From CAYPPK01 sp964412615 (GTDB taxonomy: Bacteria > Patescibacteriota > Minisyncoccia > Sungbacterales > HO2-52-23): a stretch of 64,000 nt of DNA. The stretch spans positions 10,271 to 74,270 of the forward strand of contig CAYPPK010000004.1 of assembly GCA_964412615.1 (NCBI GenBank), given 5' to 3'. Positions 24,576 to 31,548 of this stretch are shown here, one piece after another. The notes beneath the pieces are model-generated. The model ran no database searches and was not told the origin of the DNA. It worked only from the letters and a program-made list of their open reading frames with translations. A program made the position numbers and the translations under genes. Positions within the stretch are counted from its first letter, which is position 1, and each line of letters opens with the position of its first letter.

Positions 24576-25226
24576 TCAAATTTGTTTTGCCTGAATAATA
24601 GTTCGGTGCGAGGCAGAACCAATTGGATAACAAGTGATGAGCGCTATTTCCGAGTCCGCCGGAATATCGGCCAATAAGCGGTTTGTTTCTTCGGGAGAAA
24701 GAACATTTTTGGCAAAAACGCGGTAGCGAAATTCACTGTTTTCGGTTGTAATGGAAAACTCATCTCCTGTTTCCAGTTTAGAGAGCAAGGCAAAAACATA
24801 AGCATAATCACCCCGGTACCAGGAAGCACGGGAACTATGCCCGAGAATTATGCTGCGGCCATTGTTTCCGGGCAAAGCAGAATCCGGGTAAAGCCCGACT
24901 CCTTTTTCCATGGCTGCCAAAACAGCCTGCGTATCTTCTGCTTCGGGAATTATGACCGGAGCTGATACTCCTACCTTGGGGATTTTTAGCAAATAAGATT
25001 TAGCCGGCAGCAAGGGAAGTGCATTTTCTTGAAGGGAACTGGGAACAGAAAGAATTTGTTCGGCTTTGACATCCGGCAGGGGATTTACTTTAGAAAAAGA
25101 TGGTTTAAGAAAAAAAAGAATTTCTTGCGTATAAGCACCAGCGTTTAAAATAAAAAAGGCAACCAAGCTCATGCCGAAAAAAAGCAAGAGAAACAGAAAT
25201 AATTCTTGCTTCAGGTCAAACGGCAT
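24576..25226 (-). CDS. Second sortase family protein
   Basis: A 216-residue protein with an N-terminal membrane anchor (about 9-30) and a sortase domain: His130 in IILGHSSRASW, Cys199 in ALITCYPIGS and Arg208 in ASHRTII. The TCYPIG context resembles the first sortase at 10120 but the two proteins are otherwise quite different, so they probably serve different substrates. It lies 7 bases downstream of a surface-type protein on the same strand, the likely partner. Confidence 0.9.
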   Translation of the reverse strand: MPFDLKQELFLFLLLFFGMSLVAFFILNAGAYTQEILFFLKPSFSKVNPLPDVKAEQILSVPSSLQENALPLLPAKSYLLKIPKVGVSAPVIIPEAEDTQAVLAAMEKGVGLYPDSALPGNNGRSIILGHSSRASWYRGDYAYVFALLSKLETGDEFSITTENSEFRYRVFAKNVLSPEETNRLLADIPADSEIALITCYPIGSASHRTIIQAKQI

Positions 25227-25233
25227 GATTTTA

Positions 25234-25923
25234 TCAGAAATCGGGAAATCCCTCTTCCTTTTTTAGATCTTTAATTACTTTTTGCAGGCGGATATTGGAA
25301 TAAATGGAGAAAATATTTTTTTCGCGAAAACGAGCTTTGAAGAGCAGTAAATAAGTTCCTAAGGCAGACAAGAATCCTCCTCCCAAAACCCAGGGCAAGG
25401 TGTTAACCGGACCAGTAGTAATGCCCCCGGGGCCGGTAGGCGCGCCTCGCGGGGAAATTCTTACCATCGCGGTACCGGTTTTAGTGGTAGCATCGGCTAC
25501 TACCACGATTTGGTTAGTCAAAACAGTTCCTGTTCCTATCCCTTGGGCAACTCTTGTCCGAAATAAAACAATTTTTTCGCCGCCGGCCGGGATTGACCCC
25601 AACGAAATCCCTTCTCTGGTTAAAGCATCGCCAGCAACCGCACCGGCGATTTTTACGCTGCCGGTAATTAAGCTTAAACCATTAGGCAGGATATCGCGGA
25701 CAAACACAATCGCCGCTTGGGAACCTGCGTTTCTAACTACTATTTGAAATTCCACCTCATCCGTGCCTTGGGCGTTAATGGTGCTGGTAAAGGAAGTTGA
25801 GCCGGTAGTTATGTTACGGGCATATTTAGCGAATTGAATTACCGCTTCCGGGGATTGGATTTGGGCCTTAAGGGGCAAGGCGGGCAAGAGCAATAAGCTT
25901 AGGAAAAATAGAAAAGATTTCAT
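25234..25923 (-). CDS. Exported DUF11-like protein with C-terminal anchor
   Basis: A signal peptide (MKSFLFFLSLLLLPALPLKA) is followed by a DUF11/conserved-repeat-type domain (EVEFQIVVRNAGSQAAIVFVRDILPNGLSLITGSVKIAG...). A Gly/Pro-rich linker and a hydrophobic segment (LPWVLGGGFLSALGTYLLLF) come next, then a basic tail of about 35 residues. The C-terminus looks like a membrane anchor more than a classical LPxTG signal. It is co-transcribed with the sortase that follows, so it may still be its client or a pilus-like component (inference). Confidence 0.75.
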   Translation of the reverse strand: MKSFLFFLSLLLLPALPLKAQIQSPEAVIQFAKYARNITTGSTSFTSTINAQGTDEVEFQIVVRNAGSQAAIVFVRDILPNGLSLITGSVKIAGAVAGDALTREGISLGSIPAGGEKIVLFRTRVAQGIGTGTVLTNQIVVVADATTKTGTAMVRISPRGAPTGPGGITTGPVNTLPWVLGGGFLSALGTYLLLFKARFREKNIFSIYSNIRLQKVIKDLKKEEGFPDF

Positions 25924-25971
25924 GAGCTAAAACTTAGGGAGATATAATGAAAAAATCATGAAGGTTAAGCC

Positions 25972-26000
25972 TTGCCTTTTGGCGTTAAAAAACGTATTAT
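25972..26000 (+). promoter_or_regulatory. Promoter of the atp genes
   Basis: TTGCCT (25972-25977), a 17-base spacer and TATTAT (25995-26000), 12 bases before the atpB ATG. A transcript from here would have a very short leader or be nearly leaderless, consistent with the missing Shine-Dalgarno. Confidence 0.6.
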
Positions 26001-26011
26001 AGGTTTGTCCC

Positions 26012-26749
26012 ATGATAAACATAGAAATTGCCGCCGAAAAGATACTGGATATTGCCGGATTTCCGATAACCAATACTTTACTGATGGGGTGGATTGTCGT
26101 AATTTTGCTGGCGCTGGCCGGATTTTTTATTTATCGCAAAATTTCCCTCATTCCGTCTTTTTTACAAAATGTCATGGAAATCGTGATAGACCGATTCTTG
26201 GAAATCATGGAGGGACTTTTCGGGTCGCGTCGGGCGGCAGAGAAATATTTTCCCATTGTGGCAACTATTTTTCTTTTTGTTTTGCTTTCCAACTGGCTGG
26301 GAATTTTTCCCGGCATAGGGTCCGTTGGTTTATGGGAAGAACACGAGGGAGAGAAGGTTTTTGTGCCCCTTTTCCGCTCGGCGGCCAGTGACTTAAATTT
26401 TACTCTGGCTCTGGCGATATCTTCAGTGGTACTGGTAAATATTTTTGGCATTGCGGCTCTGGGCATTGGCAAACACGCATCCAAATTTTTCTCCTTTAAA
26501 AGCCCCATTGATTTTTTTGTCGGCCTACTTGAACTTATCTCGGAAATTGCTAAAATGATATCGTTCGCGTTCCGGCTTTTCGGCAATGTGTTTGCCGGGG
26601 AAGTACTTTTGGTCATAGCCGCATTTTTAGTGCCTTTTATTATTCCGGTCCCTTTCTTAATGCTGGAAATATTTGTGGGATTTATCCAGGCCTTGGTGTT
26701 TGCTATGCTGACGATGGTGTTTATTAGTATTGCCGTCGCCGAACACTAA
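26012..26749 (+). CDS. atpB: F0F1 ATP synthase subunit a
   Basis: A 245-residue membrane protein forming the proton half-channels of F0. The conserved helix near the C-terminus reads SFAFRLFGNVFAGEVLLVI, with the essential Arg in FRLFGN, and is followed by MLEIFVGFIQALVFAMLTMVFISIAVAEH, a typical subunit a ending. NWLGIFPGIGSVG matches the region after helix 3. It is the first gene of an atpB-E-F-H cluster with its own promoter. Confidence 0.95.
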   Translation: MINIEIAAEKILDIAGFPITNTLLMGWIVVILLALAGFFIYRKISLIPSFLQNVMEIVIDRFLEIMEGLFGSRRAAEKYFPIVATIFLFVLLSNWLGIFPGIGSVGLWEEHEGEKVFVPLFRSAASDLNFTLALAISSVVLVNIFGIAALGIGKHASKFFSFKSPIDFFVGLLELISEIAKMISFAFRLFGNVFAGEVLLVIAAFLVPFIIPVPFLMLEIFVGFIQALVFAMLTMVFISIAVAEH

Positions 26750-26750
26750 A

Positions 26751-26840
26751 GAAGATAAAAGTAAAAAGATAAAAGATAAAAAAATTAACGAGAGAAGATA
26801 AAAGTAAAAAGATAAGAGATAAAATTTTATCCTTTATCTT
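26751..26840 (+). repeat. AT-rich direct repeats and palindrome before atpE
   Basis: Two 31-bp copies of an AGATAAAAGTAAAAAGATAA-type sequence (26751-26781 and 26794-26824, one difference) are followed by a complementary segment (26825-26840). It can pair with the second copy over 16 positions with two mismatches. The block occupies the whole atpB-atpE spacer. Confidence 0.75.
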
Positions 26841-26860
26841 TGAGGTTTTATCTTGAAAGA

Positions 26861-27088
26861 ATGGATGCAGAATCAATTCGTATGCTGGCTACTGCCGGAG
26901 TCATGGGGCTCGGAGCAATAGCGCCTGCCCTGGCAATCGGAATGCTGGCCGCCAAGGGTTTGGAAGCCATTGGCCGCAATCCGGAAGCTTCGGGCAAGAT
27001 TCAGACCGCCATGATCTTGGCTATTGCTTTTGCCGAAGCCATCGCCATCTACGCCCTGGTTGTGGCGCTGATGATTAAATTCGTATAG
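26861..27088 (+). CDS. atpE: F0F1 ATP synthase subunit c
   Basis: A 75-residue hairpin protein: MDAESIRMLATAGVMGLGAIAPALAIGMLAAKGLEAIGRNPEA, polar loop RNPEA, then ILAIAFAEAIAIYALVVALMI. The Glu in AFAEAIAIY is the ion carrier. Sodium-type c subunits normally carry Gln in helix 1 and Glu-Ser/Thr in helix 2; these are absent here, so proton coupling is expected. I choose ATG 26861; upstream TTG starts would add residues out of register with the family. Confidence 0.95.
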   Translation: MDAESIRMLATAGVMGLGAIAPALAIGMLAAKGLEAIGRNPEASGKIQTAMILAIAFAEAIAIYALVVALMIKFV

Positions 27089-27163
27089 GACTGCGAATAA
27101 CGAATTTTTACGAAGGTACGAATAATTCGTAATTTCGTATGTTTCGTAATTCGTAGAGCGAAA

Positions 27164-27670
27164 TTGTCGGAATTAATTCAACACTTTGGCATTGATTGGA
27201 AATTGCTGCTGGCCCAAGCAATTAACTTTTTTATTCTTCTCTTTTTGTTGCAAAGATTCGCCTATAAACCTATTATGCGCCTGCTCAAAGACCGTAAAAG
27301 AGAAATAGAAAAAGGACTGGAATATACCGAACAGGCAAGAGAAGAACTTAAACGCACCGATGTGAGGCGAGAGGAAACTTTACAGAAAGCTCGTCAGGAC
27401 GCCTTGGGAATAGTGACCGAGGCAGAAACAGTCGGCAAGAAAAAGAAAGAGGAAATAATTCAAGAAGCAAATAAAAAAGTGGAAGGGGTAGTACATGACG
27501 CCAAGCGAATGCTCGCGGAAGAAAAAGCTAAAATGGGGGAGACGGTTTATAAAAATGCCCAAGAGCTGGTTAAGGAAGGAATTATTAAAGTGCTAGGCCG
27601 CCTGCCGGCCGAAGAAAAGAATAAGCTCTTAATTCAAGAGGCACTTAAAGAGCTGAAAACAGTTAAATGA
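27164..27670 (+). CDS. atpF: F0F1 ATP synthase subunit b
   Basis: A 168-residue protein with the expected architecture: short N-terminus, membrane helix WKLLLAQAINFFILLFLLQRFAY, K-P-I motif, then a long charged coiled coil (about 40-150). It links F0 to F1 as the peripheral stalk. It starts with TTG at 27164. The spacer from atpE (27089-27163) is built from repeated ATTCGTA/TACGAAT words. The atpH start overlaps its stop by four bases. Confidence 0.92.
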   Translation: MSELIQHFGIDWKLLLAQAINFFILLFLLQRFAYKPIMRLLKDRKREIEKGLEYTEQAREELKRTDVRREETLQKARQDALGIVTEAETVGKKKKEEIIQEANKKVEGVVHDAKRMLAEEKAKMGETVYKNAQELVKEGIIKVLGRLPAEEKNKLLIQEALKELKTVK

Positions 27671-28047
27671 GATATTCACCTCGACAATACGCGGCCGCCT
27701 TGTTGGCTTCCTTAAAGGGAAAAACAGAAACCGAGCAAAACCGTTTGCTGAAAAGCTTTTTAGTTTTGGTAAGGCAAAGAGGGGACAGCCGGCGCTTGGG
27801 GGCTATCGTCCGCGAAGTGGAAAAACAGAGTCTAAAAGAACATGGCTGGAAAAAAGTTCTGCTGGAAAGTCCTGATCCTATTACGTCCCAAATGAAAAAG
27901 GAAATGGGGGAAGTTTTAGGGAAAAATATACTATGGCAGGAAAAAATAAATCCCGATCTAGTGGCCGGGATTAGAATCCTGATTAATGACGAAATCCTGG
28001 TAGATGCCAGCGCCAAAACCCAGCTGCGCAGGATTTTTAATTCTTAG
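27667..28047 (+). CDS. atpH: F0F1 ATP synthase subunit delta
   Basis: A 126-residue protein, shorter than the usual 175-180. It keeps the N-terminal YSPRQYAAALLASL helix and the C-terminal DLVAGIRILINDEILVDASAKTQLRRI segment that packs on subunit b. The central part is shortened. Translation is coupled to atpF by an ATGA overlap. The catalytic subunits alpha, gamma, beta and epsilon, which normally follow, are missing; dinB comes next. Confidence 0.88.
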   Translation: MRYSPRQYAAALLASLKGKTETEQNRLLKSFLVLVRQRGDSRRLGAIVREVEKQSLKEHGWKKVLLESPDPITSQMKKEMGEVLGKNILWQEKINPDLVAGIRILINDEILVDASAKTQLRRIFNS

Positions 28048-28153
28048 CCCGAAATTTTTGCAGCAGAAAAACGCTTCGCCCACTCATACCGTAGCGGCGT
28101 TTTTTCTTTTTGGCTGATCTTTTTTCGGTCTTAGTGCTAAATTTTTTCTTCAT
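28037..28153 (-). CDS. Possible small basic protein
   Basis: A 38-codon frame reading MKKKFSTKTEKRSAKKKKRRYGMSGR..., strongly basic. It runs opposite to atpH and overlaps its end by 11 bases. There is no Shine-Dalgarno or known family; the composition resembles small nucleic-acid-binding proteins. It may be chance. Confidence 0.3.
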   Translation of the reverse strand: MKKKFSTKTEKRSAKKKKRRYGMSGRSVFLLQKFRAKN

Positions 28154-28200
28154 TTACTAAGTCTGGTATCCTAATATTAGCATAAGAGCAGAATAGAAAT

Positions 28201-28398
28201 CCACGGGCTTACGCCCGCGGTACTTCCGCGGAAAGTACCCTTTTACGCCCTTTTGCAAAAATCGTTGACATTTCGCTTCGCGAAACACTTTTTGCAAAAG
28301 TGCGCTGATTTATATATTTCTTCCGTCCCGCTTTCAGCAGGACTCCAGGCTGGCATTCATCCACGGCCTGATGGCCGCGGTTTTTTGCCAAGAAATAT
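28201..28398. ncRNA. Candidate structured element, copy B
   Basis: Hairpins in the same order as copy A. CCACGGGC/GCCCGCGG is at 28201-28208 with 28213-28220; an additional GGTACTT/AAGTACC follows. A 12-bp stem, 28250-28261 with 28289-28300, encloses TTTCGC/GCGAAA. Then the three-tier stem: ATATTTCTT/AAGAAATAT (28314-28322 with 28390-28398), TGGCA/TGCCA (28351-28355 with 28386-28390), CCACGGCC/GGCCGCGG (28361-28368 with 28373-28380). The core GGCTGGCATTCATCC (28348-28362) is identical to copy A while the stems differ but still pair. It lies between atpH and dinB. Confidence 0.55.
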
Positions 28399-28431
28399 AA
28401 AAAATATATCCCAAATTCAATAAAGATAAAC

Positions 28432-29532
28432 ATGAGTAATAGAATTATTGCCCATTTGGACATGGATGCTTTTTTTGCGGCTATTGAAGAAAGAGATCAT
28501 AGATGGCTTAAGGGCAAGCCTATCGTGGTTGGCGCTGATCCCGAGGGGGGTAAGGGCCGGGGAGTAGTTTCTACGGCTAACTATAAAGCTAGAGCTTACG
28601 GTATTCGTTCGGCTTTGCCTATTTCCCGTGCCTGGAAATTAGCCGAGCAGGCAAAAAAAGAAGGCAAGGCGGCTACCGAATTTTTATCCACTAATTTTGC
28701 CCACTACGCTAAAGTATCTCTAAAAATTTCTAGTTTGGTTAGAAAAGCACTGGCCACGAAGAAAATAACTTCGGTTTTGGAGGAGGCCAGCATAGATGAA
28801 ATGTATTTTGATTTAAGCGTTTTAGATTCTTTTAGGCAGGCGACCTTATTTTGTAAAAATTTAAAAAAACAAATTTGGGCGCAGGAAAAATTAACCTGTT
28901 CCATTGGTTTAGGACCTAATAAACTTATTGCCAAAATTGCTTCTGACCTGGAAAAGCCGGATGGCCTGACTGTGGTGCAGGAAGAAGACGTAAAAAATTT
29001 TTTAGAGCCGCTTCCCATTCGTAAAATTCCCGGTATTGGACCCAAGACCGAGCTGTTTTTTCAGGCTCAAGGAATTAAAACCGTAACCGATTTGCGAAAA
29101 ATTTCCTTGCCAGAGATGGAAAATTTATTGGGTAAATGGGGAAGCGAACTATATCAAAAAATTCGGGGCATGGATGATTCTCCTTTAACTCCAGAACACG
29201 AAATTAAATCCGTAGGCGAGCAAGAAACTTTTGCCCAAGATACCCGAGCGGCGGGATTTGTATACGAGCGCCTGCGGCAATTATGTTTGCAGGTATGGGA
29301 AAGGACGAAAGCTAGCGGATTCCAAAATTTTCGCACCGTAGTGATTACCGTTCGGTTTGCCGATTTTAAAACCTTTTCCCGATCCCAAACGCTTGCCGCT
29401 CCGGTAAATTCTCCGAGTCAACTTTATTTTGAGGCTTTAAAGTTAATTACTCCATTTTTGGATAAAAGAGAAAATCCACAAAACAAGGCCCTGCGCCTTA
29501 TCGGGGTCAGAGTGGAAAAACTGGAAGTTTAA
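28432..29532 (+). CDS. dinB: DNA polymerase IV (Y-family)
   Basis: A 366-residue translesion polymerase. The N-terminus reads IIAHLDMDAFFAAIEERD (first catalytic Asp), then YKARAYGIRSALPISRAWKL, and SIDEMYFDL with the second acidic pair. LTCSIGLGPNKLIAKIASDLEKPDG and the helix-hairpin-helix IRKIPGIGPKT follow. The little-finger domain covers about 245-366. The extreme C-terminus lacks an obvious QLxLF-type clamp-binding peptide. It copies past damaged bases. It starts 34 bases after structured element B. Confidence 0.95.
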   Translation: MSNRIIAHLDMDAFFAAIEERDHRWLKGKPIVVGADPEGGKGRGVVSTANYKARAYGIRSALPISRAWKLAEQAKKEGKAATEFLSTNFAHYAKVSLKISSLVRKALATKKITSVLEEASIDEMYFDLSVLDSFRQATLFCKNLKKQIWAQEKLTCSIGLGPNKLIAKIASDLEKPDGLTVVQEEDVKNFLEPLPIRKIPGIGPKTELFFQAQGIKTVTDLRKISLPEMENLLGKWGSELYQKIRGMDDSPLTPEHEIKSVGEQETFAQDTRAAGFVYERLRQLCLQVWERTKASGFQNFRTVVITVRFADFKTFSRSQTLAAPVNSPSQLYFEALKLITPFLDKRENPQNKALRLIGVRVEKLEV

Positions 29533-29870
29533 AAAATAATGGCATGCAACCCGGAGTTGATGATGGCCAGAGCCGCTGCAAATATAAACGCCCAAAGAAA
29601 ACCGCGCACCCGGAAACCCGGCACCAAAGCTGCCACAGCCATTATGATTAAAGCGTCAATTACTAGGGTAAAAAGTCCTAAAGTAAGGACGTTTATCGGT
29701 AGGGTAAAAAGCAGCAGAACCGGGCGTATTACGGCATTTACAATGGCTAATAAGATAGCCGTTATAAAAGCTGCCCCGAATCCTGTTACCTGCACTCCCG
29801 GTAAAATATAAGACCCCAGCAAGACCGCTCCGGTGCTTACTAATATGTTTATGATAGTTGCCATACGCAA
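29529..29870 (-). CDS. Phage holin superfamily IV-like membrane protein
   Basis: A 113-residue protein with four membrane helices: IINILVSTGAVLLGSYILPGV, FITAILLAIVNAVIRPVLLLFTLPIN, LGLFTLVIDALIIMAVAALVPGF and FLWAFIFAAALAIINSGLHAII. The order A.vNa.irPvl..ltlPin.ltLGlf..vinal is typical of the YvlD/phage_holin_4_2 family, chromosomal proteins despite the name. It converges on dinB with a four-base overlap. Confidence 0.88.
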   Translation of the reverse strand: MRMATIINILVSTGAVLLGSYILPGVQVTGFGAAFITAILLAIVNAVIRPVLLLFTLPINVLTLGLFTLVIDALIIMAVAALVPGFRVRGFLWAFIFAAALAIINSGLHAIIF

Positions 29871-30001
29871 CTAATTATGCGCAGGTGGCGTGAAATTGAT
29901 GTGAATCTTTTTCTGGCGCTTCTCAGACAATTTTCATCTGTTGCTCTTGTAATTATGGCTAGTACTTGCAACATAATTTACTTCTGAAGTAATATTAAAA
30001 T

Positions 30002-30475
30002 ATGGATACCAAAACAGGACCAAAAGACGTATTTTTACATCTATTAGCCATCGTGTCGCTTTATGCGGCGGCGATTGGATTTATAACGTTGATTTTTCAG
30101 TATGTGAACGTGCTGATTCCGGATCCGCTGGAACAGCAATATTACGGCCTGCAGTCCGCTTATAGCGCCATCCGCTGGTCTATTTCTTCACTGATTATTA
30201 TTTTCCCGGTGTATGTCGTCGCCACCTGGTATTTAAATAAGAGCTATGCCGCATCTCCGGAAAAACGCAATCTACCCATTCGCAAATGGCTGATTTATTT
30301 CACTTTATTTGTAGCCGCGCTCATAATTATAGGTGATCTGGTGACTCTGGTTTTTAACCTATTGGGCGGAGAATTTACTACTCGCTTTTTGCTCAAAGTG
30401 TTTACGGTTTTCTTTGTTGCCGGAACGGTTTTTTATTATTACTTCTGGGATTTGCGCCGACATAATATTGAATAA
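30002..30475 (+). CDS. DUF5671 membrane protein
   Basis: A 157-residue protein with four or five membrane helices. It begins PKDVFLHLLAIVSLYAAAIGFITLIFQYVN, has IRWSISSLIIIFPVYVVATWYLNK and RKWLIYFTLFVAALIIIGDLVTLVFNLLGGEFT, and ends YFWDLRR. This is the DUF5671 pattern, frequent in Patescibacteria. No function is known. It precedes a small pilin-like gene across a conserved inverted repeat. Confidence 0.85.
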   Translation: MDTKTGPKDVFLHLLAIVSLYAAAIGFITLIFQYVNVLIPDPLEQQYYGLQSAYSAIRWSISSLIIIFPVYVVATWYLNKSYAASPEKRNLPIRKWLIYFTLFVAALIIIGDLVTLVFNLLGGEFTTRFLLKVFTVFFVAGTVFYYYFWDLRRHNIE

Positions 30476-30487
30476 CTATGAATCCCG

Positions 30488-30605
30488 CACATAACTTGCG
30501 TTGATAACTTAAGGATTAACATGGGAAATTATTTTAATAGCTCTTGCCTAGTGTATCATGCGTACTCTTCCTTGGGGACGCATTATTCACTACGCAAGTT
30601 ATGTG
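30488..30605. repeat. 118-bp element bounded by 14-bp perfect inverted repeats
   Basis: CACATAACTTGCGT (30488-30501) and ACGCAAGTTATGTG (30592-30605) are exact inverted copies with 90 bases between them and flanking C/G runs that also partly match (TCCCG...GGGGA). It could be a small transposon relic or a large hairpin. The right arm abuts the start of the gene at 30610. Confidence 0.6.
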
Positions 30606-30609
30606 GGGG

Positions 30610-31065
30610 ATGAAATACTTTATCTATATCGTTATCGGAATTGTGGCGGCGGCAATTATTGGCGGGTTTTTTATAGTCGGCTCTCCCCAAGCGGAAAGAG
30701 CAAGGCGTTTTGACGAGCAAAGAATACAATCTTTGCAGTTTATCCAAAATTATATCGGCGAATTTTATCGGGCCAAACAGCGTCTGCCGCAGAGTTTGAC
30801 GGAGCTTAATGACGAATTTCGGGGCGTTATTGTTCCCCCTGACCCGGAAACCGGAAGTGAGTTTGGTTATGAGGCGCGCGGCCCTTTGGTTTTCGCACTG
30901 TGTGCCGACTTTAACCAGCCGAGTTTGGGACAAACAGATAATGTGCCTAAGCCCTTATCCACCGGCCCGTTTGGGCCCGAGATTTGGGAACACGGAGCAG
31001 GCAGGGTCTGTTTTGAACGAACTATAGATCAAGATTTCTTTCCTCCCGAAAAACTTTCGCGATGA
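30610..31065 (+). CDS. Small membrane-anchored protein, pseudopilin-like
   Basis: A 151-residue protein (ATG 30610; another ATG at 30601) with one N-terminal helix (YFIYIVIGIVAAAIIGGFFIV). A soluble part follows: RARRFDEQRIQSLQFIQNYIGEFYRAKQRLPQSLTEL, then PPDPETGSEFGYEARGPLVFALCADFN. The helix followed by R..D..RI..L..IQ..I..Y....LP.sL..L and DP.TG..Y.Y resembles GspG-type pseudopilins, but no prepilin peptidase site is evident. Its stop overlaps the next start by four bases. Confidence 0.6.
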   Translation: MKYFIYIVIGIVAAAIIGGFFIVGSPQAERARRFDEQRIQSLQFIQNYIGEFYRAKQRLPQSLTELNDEFRGVIVPPDPETGSEFGYEARGPLVFALCADFNQPSLGQTDNVPKPLSTGPFGPEIWEHGAGRVCFERTIDQDFFPPEKLSR

Positions 31066-31538
31066 AATGGATTCTAATAACAGGCATAGTCCTGGTCTCC
31101 CTGGCTATAGTTTCAGGGCTAATTTATATTAGGGTGAATTCAATTGGGCCAGAAAAAATAGAGGAGGCTAAACCAGATCAGGTAACTGCCCCGCTTCTGG
31201 AAGAAACATTACCAGAAGGAACTGCGCAAATAAGTGATGAAGTTGCCATGGTGGTGGTTAGATACAGTCAAAATAAATTTTACCCTGCCCAGGTAAAAGT
31301 AAATCCGGCCGGCAGCTGCCTTTTGGCGGTTTTCAATGAAGGCGATAAACCTTTGCAGATAGGCTTAAGCCCCCATCAAGCAGCCGGCGATCCGGGAGTT
31401 TCTTATCCGGAAATTCTTCCGAAACAATCCATTATTATAGATCCGCGCTACCGAATAGAAAATATTTCTTTCCATAGTCATCAAATTCCCCGGGCGGAAT
31501 TCACTGTGACTCTGGTTGGCGACTGCGGCAATTTATAA
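31062..31538 (+). CDS. Membrane-anchored cupredoxin-like protein
   Basis: A 158-residue protein with an N-terminal membrane helix (ILITGIVLVSLAIVSGLIYI) and a C-terminal beta-rich domain: VVRYSQNKFYPAQVKVNPAGSCLLAVFNEGDKPLQIGLSP. A late SFHSHQIPRAEFTVTLVGDC segment contains candidate His/Cys metal ligands. The shape suggests a cupredoxin-like fold, with uncertain copper binding. It is translationally coupled to the pseudopilin-like gene. Confidence 0.55.
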   Translation: MKWILITGIVLVSLAIVSGLIYIRVNSIGPEKIEEAKPDQVTAPLLEETLPEGTAQISDEVAMVVVRYSQNKFYPAQVKVNPAGSCLLAVFNEGDKPLQIGLSPHQAAGDPGVSYPEILPKQSIIIDPRYRIENISFHSHQIPRAEFTVTLVGDCGNL

Positions 31539-31548
31539 AAAATTCGGT

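Noticed and set aside
26840..26860. Upstream start for atpE
   Set aside because: It would add MRFYLER to subunit c and overlaps the palindromic spacer; the family N-terminus fits the ATG at 26861.
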